Below, in pieces: positions 32,625-42,170 of a stretch of 64,000 nt of DNA; the stretch's first letter is position 1, and the number at the start of each line of letters is the position of its first letter. The notes beneath the pieces were generated by a model. It was not told the DNA's origin, made no database searches, and saw only the letters and a program-made list of their open reading frames with translations. The stretch lies in the NCBI RefSeq assembly GCF_003952165.1, contig NZ_RXFT01000012.1, positions 157,828 to 221,827 on the forward strand. Reading direction: 5' to 3'. The DNA is from Variovorax guangxiensis. GTDB lineage: Bacteria > Pseudomonadota > Gammaproteobacteria > Burkholderiales > Burkholderiaceae_C. The translations under genes were made by a program, and so were the position numbers.

Positions 32625-33233
32625 ATGCTGCTGTATCTGTTCGATCTCGCCGGCGTTGCCGTGTTCGCGGTCAGCGGCGTGCTGGCCGCAGGCCGCGCGG
32701 GACTCGACTGGCTGGGCGTGCTGGTGATCGCCTCCGTCACCGCGGTGGGGGGCGGAACCCTGCGCGACCTGCTGCTCAACCGCCATCCGGTGTTCTGGAT
32801 CAGTGACGTGCGCCATGTCTACGTGATCCTCGCGGCGACCGTGGCGAGCATCGCGTGGGTGCACTTCATACCGATACCGGAGCACGCGCTGGCATTGGCC
32901 GATGCGCTGGGACTGGGGCTCTTCGCGATCACCGGGGCGCAGATCGCCGAAGAGCGGCGGCTGCCGGCGGTCATCGTGACACTGGTCGGCACCATGACCG
33001 GTGCAGCCGGCGGCCTGATGCGCGATGTGTTCACCGCGCATGTTCCGCTGCTGCTGAGCAGCGGCATCTATGGTTCTGCCGCCATCGCGGGCATCGCCGC
33101 CTATCTGCTGCTCCAGGCCGCGGGAGCGAGCAGGCGCTGGGCCTTCCATGCGGGCGTGGTGCTGATCGTGGCGCTGCGCGTGGGTGGCATCTACGGCGGC
33201 TGGCACCTGCCGCTGCTGCAACTGCCGGCCTAG
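32625..33233 (+). CDS. TRIC-type cation channel (UPF0126/YadS family)
   Basis: 202-residue membrane protein with seven helices in two similar halves. Family marks: LLYLFDLAGVAVFAVSG at the start, TAVGGGTLRDLLLNRHPVFW in the first half and TMTGAAGGLMRDVFTA in the second. UPF0126/TRIC proteins are trimeric cation channels or glycine-related transporters. Start at 32625 with GGCGGAAG upstream; an ATG at 32565 would add 20 hydrophilic residues. Confidence 0.82.
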   Translation: MLLYLFDLAGVAVFAVSGVLAAGRAGLDWLGVLVIASVTAVGGGTLRDLLLNRHPVFWISDVRHVYVILAATVASIAWVHFIPIPEHALALADALGLGLFAITGAQIAEERRLPAVIVTLVGTMTGAAGGLMRDVFTAHVPLLLSSGIYGSAAIAGIAAYLLLQAAGASRRWAFHAGVVLIVALRVGGIYGGWHLPLLQLPA

Positions 33234-33243
33234 GGCTTCCTGT

Positions 33244-34656
33244 TCACGAGAGCCGCGGCCTTGCAGGGCTCCTTAGCAGGCTCACCACGCTCCCCGCCAG
33301 GGCAGCCAGCGCCGCCATCGTGAGCCCCAGGTGCACGGCACTGTGCGAAGGCAGTACCCCGAACACCAGGCTCATCGCCAGGCTCCCGAGCGTCAGCCCG
33401 GTGAGCCGCGCGGTTCCTTGCGCTCCACCGGCCGCGCCGCTGCGTTCCTTGGGCGCCGAGAGCAGCATGTTCTGGTTGTTGGGCGTCTGGAAGAGGCCGA
33501 AGCCGAAGCCGGCGAGGCTTGTGAAGAGCGCGATCGGCAAGGCCGGGTTGCCGTGTATGGGCCACAGTGCGCACAGCGCCAGCCCGGTTGCGAGAAACGC
33601 GCTTCCCGCCGCGCAGAGCCATGCGGTCGGCACCCGCTGCGCCATGCGTGCCGACAGCGGCGCGGCCAGCATCACCGCCAATGGCCAGGGCGTCATCAGC
33701 AGGCCGGTGGCAGTTGTGCTCTGGCCGAGTTCGTGCTGGATGTAGAAGGGCAGTGCCACGTAGCTCGCCATCTGGCCGGTGAAGCAGCAGACCGAAGCGA
33801 TGACGGAGATGCGGAACGAGTGCACGCGCAGCAGGTCGAGCGGGACCAGCGGCGCCTTCTTCGCCATCTCGCGGCGCACCAGCAGGGCCATCGAGGCGAT
33901 CGCCACGCCGAGCAGCGCGCCGCCGTGCGGCAGGCTCGACGGCAGCCGGTCGCTGCCGAGCACGAAGGCGGCGAACATGATCGCGTTGAGCGCAATGCTC
34001 CAGAGGTCGATGCTGTCCTTCGTCGACTCGGGGCGCGGCAGCTTCGTGCAAGCGGCGAGCACGAGGAGGCCGATGGGCAGGTTCACCGCGAAGAGCCACG
34101 GCCAGCTCGCCGCCGAGAGAATGAATGCGCCGGTGGAAGGCCCCGCCGCCGTGGCGCCCGCAATGGCGAGTGCGTTCCAGCCTATCGCGCTCGCCAGCAG
34201 CCGGCGCGGATAGGTGAAGCGCAGCAGCGCCAGGCCGAGCGGCATCACTGCCGCCGCGCCCAGCCCTTGCAGGCATCGCGCGGCGACCAGCCATGGCAGC
34301 GATGGAGAAAGCGCGCACAGCACCGACGCCGCGGTGAACAGCGCGACGCCGCCGGCGAACACTCGGTGATAGCCGAGTCGCGCGCCGACGGCGGAAGCAG
34401 GCAGCAGGAACATCACGACCGCGAGCTGGTACGCCGTGATGATCCAGACCGCATCGGCAGGCGTCGCCTGCAGTTGCCGGGAGATGCTCGGCAGCGCCAC
34501 GTTGGCGATCGCGCCGTCGAGCACCACCAGGGTGGCCGCGCCGAGGATGGCGGCGACGGCCGCGATGCGCCGGGGCATCGGCAGGCCGTCGATATCGTTC
34601 GCTGCCTCGGTCCCGATGGAAGAAGTGCTGGAGCGGAGTGAAGGTGAGAGAAGCAT
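33244..34656 (-). CDS. MFS drug/metabolite exporter, EmrB/QacA (DHA2) type
   Basis: 470-residue inner-membrane MFS carrier with about 14 helices. DHA2 marks: TLVVLDGAIANVALPSI in helix 1 (the D-x-tiVnvALP motif), the motif-A loop GARLGYHRVFAGG, and motif C-like GATAAGPSTGAFI. Members export drugs or metabolites by proton antiport. Divergent LysR starts 139 bases away and probably controls it. Confidence 0.85.
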   Translation of the reverse strand: MLLSPSLRSSTSSIGTEAANDIDGLPMPRRIAAVAAILGAATLVVLDGAIANVALPSISRQLQATPADAVWIITAYQLAVVMFLLPASAVGARLGYHRVFAGGVALFTAASVLCALSPSLPWLVAARCLQGLGAAAVMPLGLALLRFTYPRRLLASAIGWNALAIAGATAAGPSTGAFILSAASWPWLFAVNLPIGLLVLAACTKLPRPESTKDSIDLWSIALNAIMFAAFVLGSDRLPSSLPHGGALLGVAIASMALLVRREMAKKAPLVPLDLLRVHSFRISVIASVCCFTGQMASYVALPFYIQHELGQSTTATGLLMTPWPLAVMLAAPLSARMAQRVPTAWLCAAGSAFLATGLALCALWPIHGNPALPIALFTSLAGFGFGLFQTPNNQNMLLSAPKERSGAAGGAQGTARLTGLTLGSLAMSLVFGVLPSHSAVHLGLTMAALAALAGSVVSLLRSPARPRLS

Positions 34657-34795
34657 GGGAGTGGCCTTGATGGAAGACGCTCGATTGCGTCGGCCCAGAA
34701 TAGGTCGCGAAGACGCGCCGGCCCAGAGCGTGGCGCGCAGGTTGTTCCTGCATGCGGCGCCTGCCTGGATCCGCGCGCCTGTGCTAGCGTCGGGC

Positions 34796-35716
34796 ATGCA
34801 AGACGCCGATCTCAACCTGCTGACCGCGCTGAACGCACTGCTTTCAGAAGGCAACGTGGCGAAGGCCGCCGAGCGCATGAGCCTGAGCGAATCGGCCATG
34901 AGCCGCACGCTGGCGCGGCTGCGGGAGGCCACAGGCGACCAGCTCCTGGTGCGCGCCGGGCGCGGCATGGTGCCCACGCCGCATGCGCTGGCGCTGCGCG
35001 ATCGCGTGAGAGACCTGGTGCAGGAGTCGCACGCGGTCCTGCAACCCGCCGACGCGAGCCTGGACCCGCGCACGCTGCAGCGCCTCTTCACCATGCGGGC
35101 CAACGACGGCTTCATCGAGGCCTTCGCGCATGTGCTGGTGGCCCGTGTCGCGAAGGAGGCGCCCGGCGTTCGCCTGCGCTTCGCGCCCAAGCCCGACAAG
35201 GACGTGCGCCCGCTGCGCGAAGGACTGATCGATCTCGACGTCGGCGTGCTGGGCGACTCGGCGGGGCCGGAGGTGCGCGTCCAGGCGCTCTATCGGGACC
35301 GCTTCATCGCCGCGGTGCGCGAAGGCCACCCGCTGCTGGCCGAGGCCGGGATCACGCCCGAGCGCTATGCCGCCTGCGACCACGTGGTCATGTCGCGCCA
35401 CGGCCGCAAGGAAGGGCCGGCGGACGTGGCTCTCGCGGCGATGGGGCTGGCGCGCAACGTCGCGGTCACGGTGCCGAGCTTCGGTGCTGCCTTGTCGATA
35501 GCGGCGGCGACCGATCTCGTGGCCTTGGTACCGGCCTCGTACTTCGAACGCTTGAGGGCGCAGAGCACGCTGCGCTCGTTCCCGCTGCCGATGCACACGG
35601 AGCAGATCACCATTTCGCAGATGTGGCATCCGCGGATGGACCGCGATCCCGCGCACCGATGGCTGCGCGGCATGGTGCTGGAGCTGTGCCGGGGCTTTGC
35701 GGAAGGCGAAACCTAG
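34796..35716 (+). CDS. LysR-family regulator
   Basis: 306 residues, HTH at 1-60 (NVAKAAERMSLSESAMSRTLARL) and an effector domain to about 295. Strong LysR pattern with the NodD/PecT-like LRE motif and LFTMRANDGFIEAFAH in the first strand of the effector region. Divergent from the MFS exporter gene with a 139-base shared control region. Its stop overlaps the next (convergent) LysR by 4 bases. Confidence 0.85.
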   Translation: MQDADLNLLTALNALLSEGNVAKAAERMSLSESAMSRTLARLREATGDQLLVRAGRGMVPTPHALALRDRVRDLVQESHAVLQPADASLDPRTLQRLFTMRANDGFIEAFAHVLVARVAKEAPGVRLRFAPKPDKDVRPLREGLIDLDVGVLGDSAGPEVRVQALYRDRFIAAVREGHPLLAEAGITPERYAACDHVVMSRHGRKEGPADVALAAMGLARNVAVTVPSFGAALSIAAATDLVALVPASYFERLRAQSTLRSFPLPMHTEQITISQMWHPRMDRDPAHRWLRGMVLELCRGFAEGET

Positions 35717-36675
35717 TCCGCAGCGGGCTCGCTCGTCGCACCGGGCGCCGACTGTGCCAGGTGCCTGCCCACCGTCGACAGCAGCCCGCGCAGCCAGCGA
35801 TGCGCGCCCTGGTGCTGCGAGCGCTCGTGCCACAGCTGGTAGAAGCGCATGCGCGGAAATCCTTCGGGCGCGGGCAGGTTCACCACCGGCAGGCTGCGCG
35901 TGAACTGCTCGGCGAAGTGGCGCGCGGTGGTGAAGACGAGGTCGCTCTCGGCCACGAGGTAGGGGGCCATTGCGTAGTAGGGCACGAAGACGCGTGCGTC
36001 GCGGGTCTGCCTGAGCCCGGCGAGGTGGCTGTCGACGACCGCGCGGTGCGACTTGGCGAAGGGCGTGGGCACGACATGGGCGGCCGCCAGGTAGCGCTGC
36101 AGCGTCATCGCGCCCGGCGCGGCCAGCGGATTGGTCGGGCTCATCATGCAGACCAGGTCGTCCTCGATCAGCAGAGACAGGTGCATGCGCTCCGGCGGCA
36201 GCGGCCAGTTGCCGATGACGATGTCGAGCTCGCCCTGCGCCAGCGCGCGCTCGTAGTCGTAGCCGGGAGTGAGGGGGTGGATCAGCAGGCGTGCCTGCGG
36301 CGCCTCGGCGCGAAAGCGCGCCACCGCCTCGGCCATGAAGCTCGCGGCCAGGTAGTCCGGCGTGGCGATGGTGAAGGTCATGGTGCTGGAGCCGGGCTCG
36401 AAGCGCTCGGGGCCGGCCAGCATGCGGTCGATTTCTCCGAGCACCTCGCGCGCGCTGTCGCGCAGCTGCAGCGCGCGGGCGGTGGGCACCATGCCGCCGC
36501 GCTCGCGCACCAGGATCGGATCGCCGAAGGCGTCGCGCAGGCGCCGCAGGGCCGCGCTGACGGCCGGCTGCGTCTGGTTCATGCGGACCGCCGCGCGAGA
36601 AACGCTGCGCTCGGCCACCAGCACCGCCAGCACGCGCAGCAGATGGATGTCGACAAGGTCCTGGCTTCTCGTCAT
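35713..36675 (-). CDS. LysR-family regulator of the purine-catabolism operon
   Basis: 320 residues; HTH 1-65 (SVSRAAVRMNQTQPAVSAAL), effector domain to about 300. Divergent from an ACS-type MFS carrier and the uraD-uraH operon, 187 bases apart, so it is the likely activator responding to urate, allantoin or another purine product. Inference from position; the effector is not readable from sequence. Confidence 0.82.
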   Translation of the reverse strand: MTRSQDLVDIHLLRVLAVLVAERSVSRAAVRMNQTQPAVSAALRRLRDAFGDPILVRERGGMVPTARALQLRDSAREVLGEIDRMLAGPERFEPGSSTMTFTIATPDYLAASFMAEAVARFRAEAPQARLLIHPLTPGYDYERALAQGELDIVIGNWPLPPERMHLSLLIEDDLVCMMSPTNPLAAPGAMTLQRYLAAAHVVPTPFAKSHRAVVDSHLAGLRQTRDARVFVPYYAMAPYLVAESDLVFTTARHFAEQFTRSLPVVNLPAPEGFPRMRFYQLWHERSQHQGAHRWLRGLLSTVGRHLAQSAPGATSEPAAD

Positions 36676-36862
36676 GTGTCTAGGGGTTCGACCGGATGGC
36701 GCACCCTCGCGGGGCGCGACCTATCGCTCTGGTTTATGCCGCACATTCCGCGCGCCGTGCGCGCGGCGGGACCATTGTGCCTACAGTGCCCCGGCAGGCG
36801 GCGTTCCTTCTCGGCGATGGAGCCGATCGCGAAGCCCCACACCAAGGACCTGGAGACAAAGC

Positions 36863-38191
36863 ATGACATCGACAACCACGGCGGCCGCACCCGCCCGGCC
36901 TTCCGACACCCCGTCCGAGCTGGACGGGGTCTACCGCAAGATCATCTGGCGGCTCATTCCCTTCCTGATGCTGCTGTGGGTGCTGGCCTGGATCGACCGG
37001 GTCAACATCGGCTTCATCAAGCTGACCATGCTCGACGAGCTCAAGTGGAGCGAGGCGATGTACGGCCTGGGCGCGGGCATCTTCTTCCTGGGCTACTTCT
37101 TCTTCGAGGTGCCCAGCAACCTGCTGCTGCAGCGCATCGGGGCCAAGAAGACCATCATGCGCATCACCATCGGCTGGGGCCTGACCTCCATCGCCACGAT
37201 GTTCGTGAAGACGCCGGAGATGTTCTATTTCCTGCGCTTCCTGCTGGGCGTGTTCGAGGCGGGTTTCTACCCCGGCATCATCCTGTACCTGACCTACTGG
37301 TTCCCCAATGACCGGCGGGCCAAGGCCTTCGGCATGTTCATGTCGGCCTCGGCCTTCGCGGGCGTGATCGGCGGGCCGCTGGCCGGCGCCATCATGACCG
37401 GCATGCACGGCGTGAACGGCTGGTCGGGCTGGCAGTGGGTGCTGCTGCTCGAAGGCATTCCCTCGGTCATTGCCGGCTTCGTCACGTACTTCTACCTGAC
37501 CGACAGGCCCGAGCAGGCCCGATGGCTCACGGCGCGCGAACGCCAGCTGGTGCATGAAGACCTCGAGCGCGACGGCCGCTCGCTGGGCCAGCGCGAGCAC
37601 AGCATGCTGGCCTCGCTCAGGAGCGGGCGCATCTGGCTGCTGATCCTGATCTTCTTCTGCATCATCGCGGCCAATTCCTCTTTGACCTTCTACGGCCCCA
37701 CGCTGGTCAAGGAAGTGGGCTTCACCAGCCCGGTGACGGTGGGCTGGATCATGGCCGTGGCCTACCTGTGCGGCGCGGCCGGCATGATCTGGAACGGCTT
37801 CCACTCCGACAGGCAGCAGGAATCGCGCTGGCACTGCGCCCTGGCCGCCGCGCTGGGCGCTGCCTCGCTGCTGGTCGTGGCGCTCTTCCTGGGGCACAGC
37901 GCGCTGGCTGTGCTTGTTGGGCTCACGCTGGCCATCGTCGGCACCATGAGCGCCATTCCGGTGTTCTGGCAGATGCCCAACCGCTTCCTGGCCGGCACCG
38001 CGGCCGCCGGCGGCGTGGCGCTGATCAACTCCATCGCCAACCTGGCCGGCTTCGGCGCGCCCTGGATGCTGGGGCTCATCAAGACATCCACCGGCAGCCT
38101 CTCGCCCGGCCTCTACGTGGTGGCGGCGGTCGAGGTCTGCGCCACCCTGCTGATCCTGGCCTGCGTGCCTTCGCATCGCAAGCAGTCATGA
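36863..38191 (+). CDS. MFS transporter, anion:cation symporter (ACS) type
   Basis: 442 residues, twelve helices. ACS marks: DRVNIGFIKLTMLDELKWSEA after helix 1, a YFFFEVPSNLLLQRIGAKKT loop, and YWFPNDRRAKAFGMFMSA. ACS carriers take up organic anions such as tartrate, phthalate or urate/allantoate-like acids. The gene starts with GGAGAC ribosome site and leads the purine operon, so it probably imports a purine-derived acid (inference). Confidence 0.83.
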   Translation: MTSTTTAAAPARPSDTPSELDGVYRKIIWRLIPFLMLLWVLAWIDRVNIGFIKLTMLDELKWSEAMYGLGAGIFFLGYFFFEVPSNLLLQRIGAKKTIMRITIGWGLTSIATMFVKTPEMFYFLRFLLGVFEAGFYPGIILYLTYWFPNDRRAKAFGMFMSASAFAGVIGGPLAGAIMTGMHGVNGWSGWQWVLLLEGIPSVIAGFVTYFYLTDRPEQARWLTARERQLVHEDLERDGRSLGQREHSMLASLRSGRIWLLILIFFCIIAANSSLTFYGPTLVKEVGFTSPVTVGWIMAVAYLCGAAGMIWNGFHSDRQQESRWHCALAAALGAASLLVVALFLGHSALAVLVGLTLAIVGTMSAIPVFWQMPNRFLAGTAAAGGVALINSIANLAGFGAPWMLGLIKTSTGSLSPGLYVVAAVEVCATLLILACVPSHRKQS

Positions 38192-38204
38192 AAGAGAACA
38201 ACCA

Positions 38205-38732
38205 ATGACCCTCACCGCCACCCGCCTGGACCTGGCCGCGCTCAACGCCATGGACCGCGACGCCTTCGTCGCCGCCGTCGGGCCCACTTTCGAGAACTCT
38301 CCCTGGGTCGCGCAGGCCGCGTGGGCTCGCAGGCCCTTCGCGGACACCGACGCGCTGCATGCCGCAATGCTCGACGTGGTTCGCGAGGCGCCTCTGGAGC
38401 GCCGCATCGCCTTCCTCTGCGGCCACCCCGAGCTGGCCGGCCGCGAAGCCCAGGCCGGCACGATGACCACCGAATCCGTCGGCGAGCAGCGCAGCGCCGG
38501 GCTCGACGCGCTCAGCCGCGAAGAGCTGGACGAGATGCAACGGCTGAACCGTGCGTACCGCGAGCGCCACGGCTTCCCCTTCATCATCGCCGTGCGCCGC
38601 AACACCAAGCAGCAGATCTTCGAGGCAATGCGCGCGCGCGCCGAAGCGAGCACGCAGGCCGAGCACCGCGCCGCGCTCGACCAGATCGGGCTCATCACCC
38701 GGGGGCGCATCGACGCGCTGCTGGACGGCTGA
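38205..38732 (+). CDS. uraD: OHCU decarboxylase (2-oxo-4-hydroxy-4-carboxy-5-ureidoimidazoline decarboxylase)
   Basis: 175-residue enzyme of the uricolytic pathway; turns OHCU into S-allantoin. Family marks CGHPELAGREA (catalytic His), and HGFPFIIAVRRNTKQQI. Starts 13 bases after the carrier. Together with uraH it handles the products of urate oxidase, but no uricase gene is visible in the cluster. Confidence 0.92.
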   Translation: MTLTATRLDLAALNAMDRDAFVAAVGPTFENSPWVAQAAWARRPFADTDALHAAMLDVVREAPLERRIAFLCGHPELAGREAQAGTMTTESVGEQRSAGLDALSREELDEMQRLNRAYRERHGFPFIIAVRRNTKQQIFEAMRARAEASTQAEHRAALDQIGLITRGRIDALLDG

Positions 38733-38851
38733 AGCCGCCTTTCCTCTCTCTTCCCGACGACACGTTCCCGTTCCCGCCGGCTGGTGCACTCCCATGCACC
38801 GGCGAGGCCTTCCATCGCCCGAAAAAGGCAACAACGACAGGAGACAACAGC

Positions 38852-39373
38852 ATGGCGAATCAAGTCGTATCCCAACCCGCGCGCAGGCAGTTCGCGCTCT
38901 CGGGGCTGGCGCTGGGTGCCGCGGCGCTGACCGCACGTGGAGCACTCGCGCAACAACAGCCGAACGCCGCGCCGGCCGGCCCGGCCCAGGCCAGCGGCCC
39001 CATCGTGCTGCATGGCGCGAGCCCGCGCCTGACGGTGCATGCGCTGGACACCTTCCACGGCGCGGCCGCCACCGGCCTGCGCATCGATTTCTCGCGGCTG
39101 GAAGGCGGCAGCTACAGGCCGCTGCGCAGCGTCGTCATGAACGGCAACGGCCGCTCCGAAGAACCGCTGCTGATCGGCGACAGCTACCAGGCCGGCGACT
39201 ACGAGCTGCTGCTGCACGTGGACGACTACTTCGCCAGCAGGAAGGCCGTGCTGCCCATGCCGCCCTTCCTGACCAGGCTGCCGGTGCGCATCCGCGTAGC
39301 CAACGTCGCCGAGCGCATCCACCTGCCGATCCAGTTCGGCCCGTGGAGCTACACCTATTCGCGCGGCAGCTGA
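38852..39373 (+). CDS. Tat-exported transthyretin-like protein (HIUase paralogue)
   Basis: 173 residues. N-terminal twin-arginine signal (ARRQFALSGLALGAAAL, cut near ALAQ) implies periplasmic export folded. The mature part matches the transthyretin/5-hydroxyisourate hydrolase fold: LTVHALDTF (catalytic His), NGNGRSEEPLLI (Arg), and the C-terminal ERIHLPIQFGPWSYTYSRGS (His and the closing YxRGS, versus YRGS in the cytosolic paralogue). Catalytic residues appear kept. It lies 120 bases after uraD and 28 before uraH, so both copies are in one operon. Confidence 0.78.
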   Translation: MANQVVSQPARRQFALSGLALGAAALTARGALAQQQPNAAPAGPAQASGPIVLHGASPRLTVHALDTFHGAAATGLRIDFSRLEGGSYRPLRSVVMNGNGRSEEPLLIGDSYQAGDYELLLHVDDYFASRKAVLPMPPFLTRLPVRIRVANVAERIHLPIQFGPWSYTYSRGS

Positions 39374-39401
39374 ACTCACCGGATTCACGAAAGGACACGA
39401 C

Positions 39402-39737
39402 ATGACCGGCATCTCGACCCACGTGCTCAACATCACCAACGGAAGGCCCCTTGCGGGCCTGCAGGTGGAGCTCTACGACATGGCGACCACTCCGCCCACG
39501 CGCCTGAACAGCACCCGCACCAACGCCGACGGCCGCACCGACGCGCCCATGCTCGCGGCCAAGGACGCGCGCACCGGCCACTTCGAACTGCGCTTCCACG
39601 TCGGCGACCACTTCAAGGCCGCCGATGGGCTCTCGGACGTGGTGCCCGTTCGCTTCTCCATCTTCGACGCCGCGCAGCACTACCACGTGCCGATGCTGTG
39701 CGCGCCCTGGTTCTTTTCAACGTATCGCGGCAGCTGA
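39402..39737 (+). CDS. uraH: 5-hydroxyisourate hydrolase
   Basis: 111-residue cytosolic HIUase of the transthyretin family; hydrolyses 5-hydroxyisourate to OHCU, one step before UraD. Family marks: ISTHVLNITNGRPL (catalytic His7), NADGRTDAP (Arg), HYHVPMLCAPWFFSTYRGS (His and the YRGS tail). Ribosome site AAGGACACGAC before the ATG. Confidence 0.93.
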   Translation: MTGISTHVLNITNGRPLAGLQVELYDMATTPPTRLNSTRTNADGRTDAPMLAAKDARTGHFELRFHVGDHFKAADGLSDVVPVRFSIFDAAQHYHVPMLCAPWFFSTYRGS

Positions 39738-39758
39738 CTGCCGCCGGAGCCCCTAGCG

Positions 39759-40247
39759 ATGACCCAACCCCAACTCCAATCCGAACCCAACGCAGAGAAA
39801 TACATGGTCGACGCCATCCGCCTGGCCATGCGCAACGTGCGCGAGCGCAGGACCTGGCCCTTCGGCGCCGTGCTGGTGCGCAACGGCAAGGTGCTGGCCC
39901 ATGCCGTCAACGAGGTCGATGCCCTGTGCGACCCCACGGCCCATGCCGAGATGCAGGCCGTGCGCATCGCCGCCAAGGCGCAGGGCGGCACCGACCTGTC
40001 GGGCAGCGTGGTGTACGCCAGCGGCTATCCGTGCCCGATGTGCCTCACCGCCATGTACCTGGCGGGCGTGAAGGAGGTCTACTACGCCTACTCCAATGAG
40101 GACGGCGAGCCGCACGACCTGTCGGCCGAGCGCGGCTACCTGGAGATCGCGCGGCCCATCGAGCAGCGCGAAATGCCCGTGCGCGCGCTGCCGGTGCGCG
40201 ACGAGGGCGAGGACCTGTACGAGGCCTGGTCGCGTGCGACGCGCTGA
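39759..40247 (+). CDS. Nucleoside/guanine deaminase (CMP/dCMP deaminase family)
   Basis: 162-residue zinc hydrolase. Zn ligands and catalytic Glu are visible: HAEMQAV (His-Ala-Glu, about residue 64) and PCPMC (about 92). The overall size and FGAVLVRNGKVLAHA fit the small guanine deaminase (GuaD) type; deamination of guanine to xanthine supplies the urate route, which fits this operon. Last gene of the purine set, 21 bases after uraH. Confidence 0.82.
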   Translation: MTQPQLQSEPNAEKYMVDAIRLAMRNVRERRTWPFGAVLVRNGKVLAHAVNEVDALCDPTAHAEMQAVRIAAKAQGGTDLSGSVVYASGYPCPMCLTAMYLAGVKEVYYAYSNEDGEPHDLSAERGYLEIARPIEQREMPVRALPVRDEGEDLYEAWSRATR

Positions 40248-40262
40248 TCGATCTCCCCGGAG

Positions 40263-40637
40263 TCAGGCCGCTGGCTCGCTGCAGACCGCCTCGATGTTGT
40301 GCCCGTCCGGGCCGATGACGAAGGCCGCATAGTAGTTCGCGTGGTATTGCGGGCGCAGGCCGGGCGGTCCGTTGTCCCTGCCTCCCGCCTCCAGCGCCGC
40401 GCGATAAAACGCGTCGACCTGCTGGCGGGTCTCGGCCTTGAACGCGAGGTGAAGGTGCGCCGGCTTCTCTTCGGTCTGGAACAGGCACAGCGAGGCCTTG
40501 CTCTTCGAGGCGAGTTCGACGCCGTAGCTCGGTACGCCCTCGGAAACGATGGCGACGCCGAGCGGTTCGAGCGCCCTTAAGAAAAACGCCTTGCTCGCCG
40601 CGTAGTCGCTCACGCCGAATTTGACATGGTCAAACAT
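40263..40637 (-). CDS. VOC-family (glyoxalase/bleomycin-resistance-like) protein
   Basis: 124 residues. Single VOC domain: MFDHVKFGVSDYAASKAFF opens it (metal-ligand His), FKAETRQQVDAFYRAAL in the middle, and FVIGPDGHNIEAVC near the end carries the Glu ligand. Start chosen at MFDHVKF, 28 codons inside the open frame. Enzyme class likely, substrate unknown. Convergent with the purine operon. Confidence 0.82.
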   Translation of the reverse strand: MFDHVKFGVSDYAASKAFFLRALEPLGVAIVSEGVPSYGVELASKSKASLCLFQTEEKPAHLHLAFKAETRQQVDAFYRAALEAGGRDNGPPGLRPQYHANYYAAFVIGPDGHNIEAVCSEPAA

Positions 40638-40789
40638 GAGTTTCCTGTTGTTTCGAGATCTGTGGAGGCCGGGCGGCCCGAGGCCGGCGCAAGCATAAAC
40701 CCGTGATTCCGGGGGCGCCACGCGGCCCGAAAGCCTCCTGGCGACGGGGGAACCGCTGCCGGGGCCGCTTCGCCGTCAAAATGCCGGCC

Positions 40790-41824
40790 ATGGAATCTCT
40801 GATCGAACAACTCTCCGACTCGGTGGCTTCGGCCCGGACGCTGGAAGACCTGACCCGTCCGATGCTCGAGATGCTCGGCGCGGTGACCGGGCTGGAGTCG
40901 ACCTACCTCACCACCATCGACCTCGACAAGGGACAGCAGCACATCCTCTTCTCGCGCAATGTGCGGCAGCTGAGCATTCCAGAGGGCCTCACCGTGCCTT
41001 GGGCCGACACGCTTTGCAAGCGCGCCATGGAAGAGGGCCGCACCTACACCGGCGACGTCGCCAGCTGCTGGGGCGATTCCGACGCGGCAAAGGAGCTCGG
41101 CATCCAGACGTACGTAAGCACGCCGGTCAAGACCGAGGGCGGCGACCTGTTCGGCACCCTGTGCGCCGCGAGCTCGACGCAGCAGCCCCTGGCGCCGCAT
41201 GCCGAGCCCGTGCTGCAGCTGTTCGCGCGGCTGATCGGCCAGCAGGTGGAGCGCGAGCTGCTCTACAGGAAGCTGGAGAAGGCCCATGCCGAAGTCGTCA
41301 CCCTCGCGTCCACCGACGCGCTCACGGGCCTGCCGAACCGCCGCACGCTCGTCGACGGCCTGCGCAGGCTGATGGCGCAGGCCGAGCGCGACGGCACCAG
41401 CGTGCTGGTCGGCTTCATCGACATGGACGGCTTCAAGAAGATCAACGACACCCACGGCCACGACATCGGCGACGAGTTTCTCGTCGCCATGACCGCCCGC
41501 ATGTTGGCCTCGCTGCGCGCGGGCGACATGCTGGCGCGCAACGGCGGCGACGAGTTCGTGGTGATCGGCGCCGGCCCCGCCTTCGACCAGGCGCCGAACG
41601 CCGCGGCGCGTTCGCTCGCCGAGCGGCTGGGCGAAAGCACCGTGGGCGAACTGCGGCTGCAGGGCGCCACGCTCGACTACCGCGGCGCGAGCGTCGGCGT
41701 GGTCGCCATCGACCCGCGCACCACCTCCGCGGCGCAGGCGCTGCGGCTGGCCGACGAGGCCATGTACTCCGTCAAGCGCGGGCGCCGCGCCGTGGCGAAC
41801 CACCGGGAAACGGCTTCGGCCTGA
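40790..41824 (+). CDS. GAF-GGDEF diguanylate cyclase
   Basis: 344 residues: N-terminal GAF domain (about 20-160) then GGDEF (about 180-335) with intact RNGGDEFVV catalytic loop and an upstream inhibitory I-site RAGD five residues before it (RAGDMLARNGGDEF). So it should make c-di-GMP and be product-inhibited. GAF ligand unknown. Start at MESLIEQL, with no clear Shine-Dalgarno; an ATG at 40781 is the other option. Monocistronic. Confidence 0.86.
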   Translation: MESLIEQLSDSVASARTLEDLTRPMLEMLGAVTGLESTYLTTIDLDKGQQHILFSRNVRQLSIPEGLTVPWADTLCKRAMEEGRTYTGDVASCWGDSDAAKELGIQTYVSTPVKTEGGDLFGTLCAASSTQQPLAPHAEPVLQLFARLIGQQVERELLYRKLEKAHAEVVTLASTDALTGLPNRRTLVDGLRRLMAQAERDGTSVLVGFIDMDGFKKINDTHGHDIGDEFLVAMTARMLASLRAGDMLARNGGDEFVVIGAGPAFDQAPNAAARSLAERLGESTVGELRLQGATLDYRGASVGVVAIDPRTTSAAQALRLADEAMYSVKRGRRAVANHRETASA

Positions 41825-42170
41825 GCGGCGCAGCCAGGTGCCGTCGCCGCCCCGGCTCGCGGCGGGGGCGGCGCGCAGCCCGGGGGAAGGGCCTCGCGAT
41901 GCGGCATCGAACCTGGTGAAGATGCTGGAGCCGTCGCGCGCGCAGCCGTCGATTTCGATGGCGATGCCCTGGCTCAGGCAACGGCGCGAAGAACCACCGG
42001 ACCTCCTTTTTGCGGCTGTGGATGAAGCCTGCGAAAGCGCATGGGAGTGGTCAGGGAGTGTTCATAAACCCGCTCCAGTATTGAACTCCAAAGTACTACT
42101 TCTGCTCGTGGGCTGCGGCCTCGCCTTCGTTCGGGGGCTGGAGTCCGGAAAGCGTTCCGGAGGTGCTGCC
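41825..42170. other. 346-base gap without gene
   Basis: Between the diguanylate cyclase and the cupin-like oxygenase. No protein-like ORF on either strand. Bases 42050-42110 have lower GC (GTGTTCATAAACCCG, then TCCAAAGTACTAC) and probably hold the promoter for the oxygenase gene. Confidence 0.5.
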
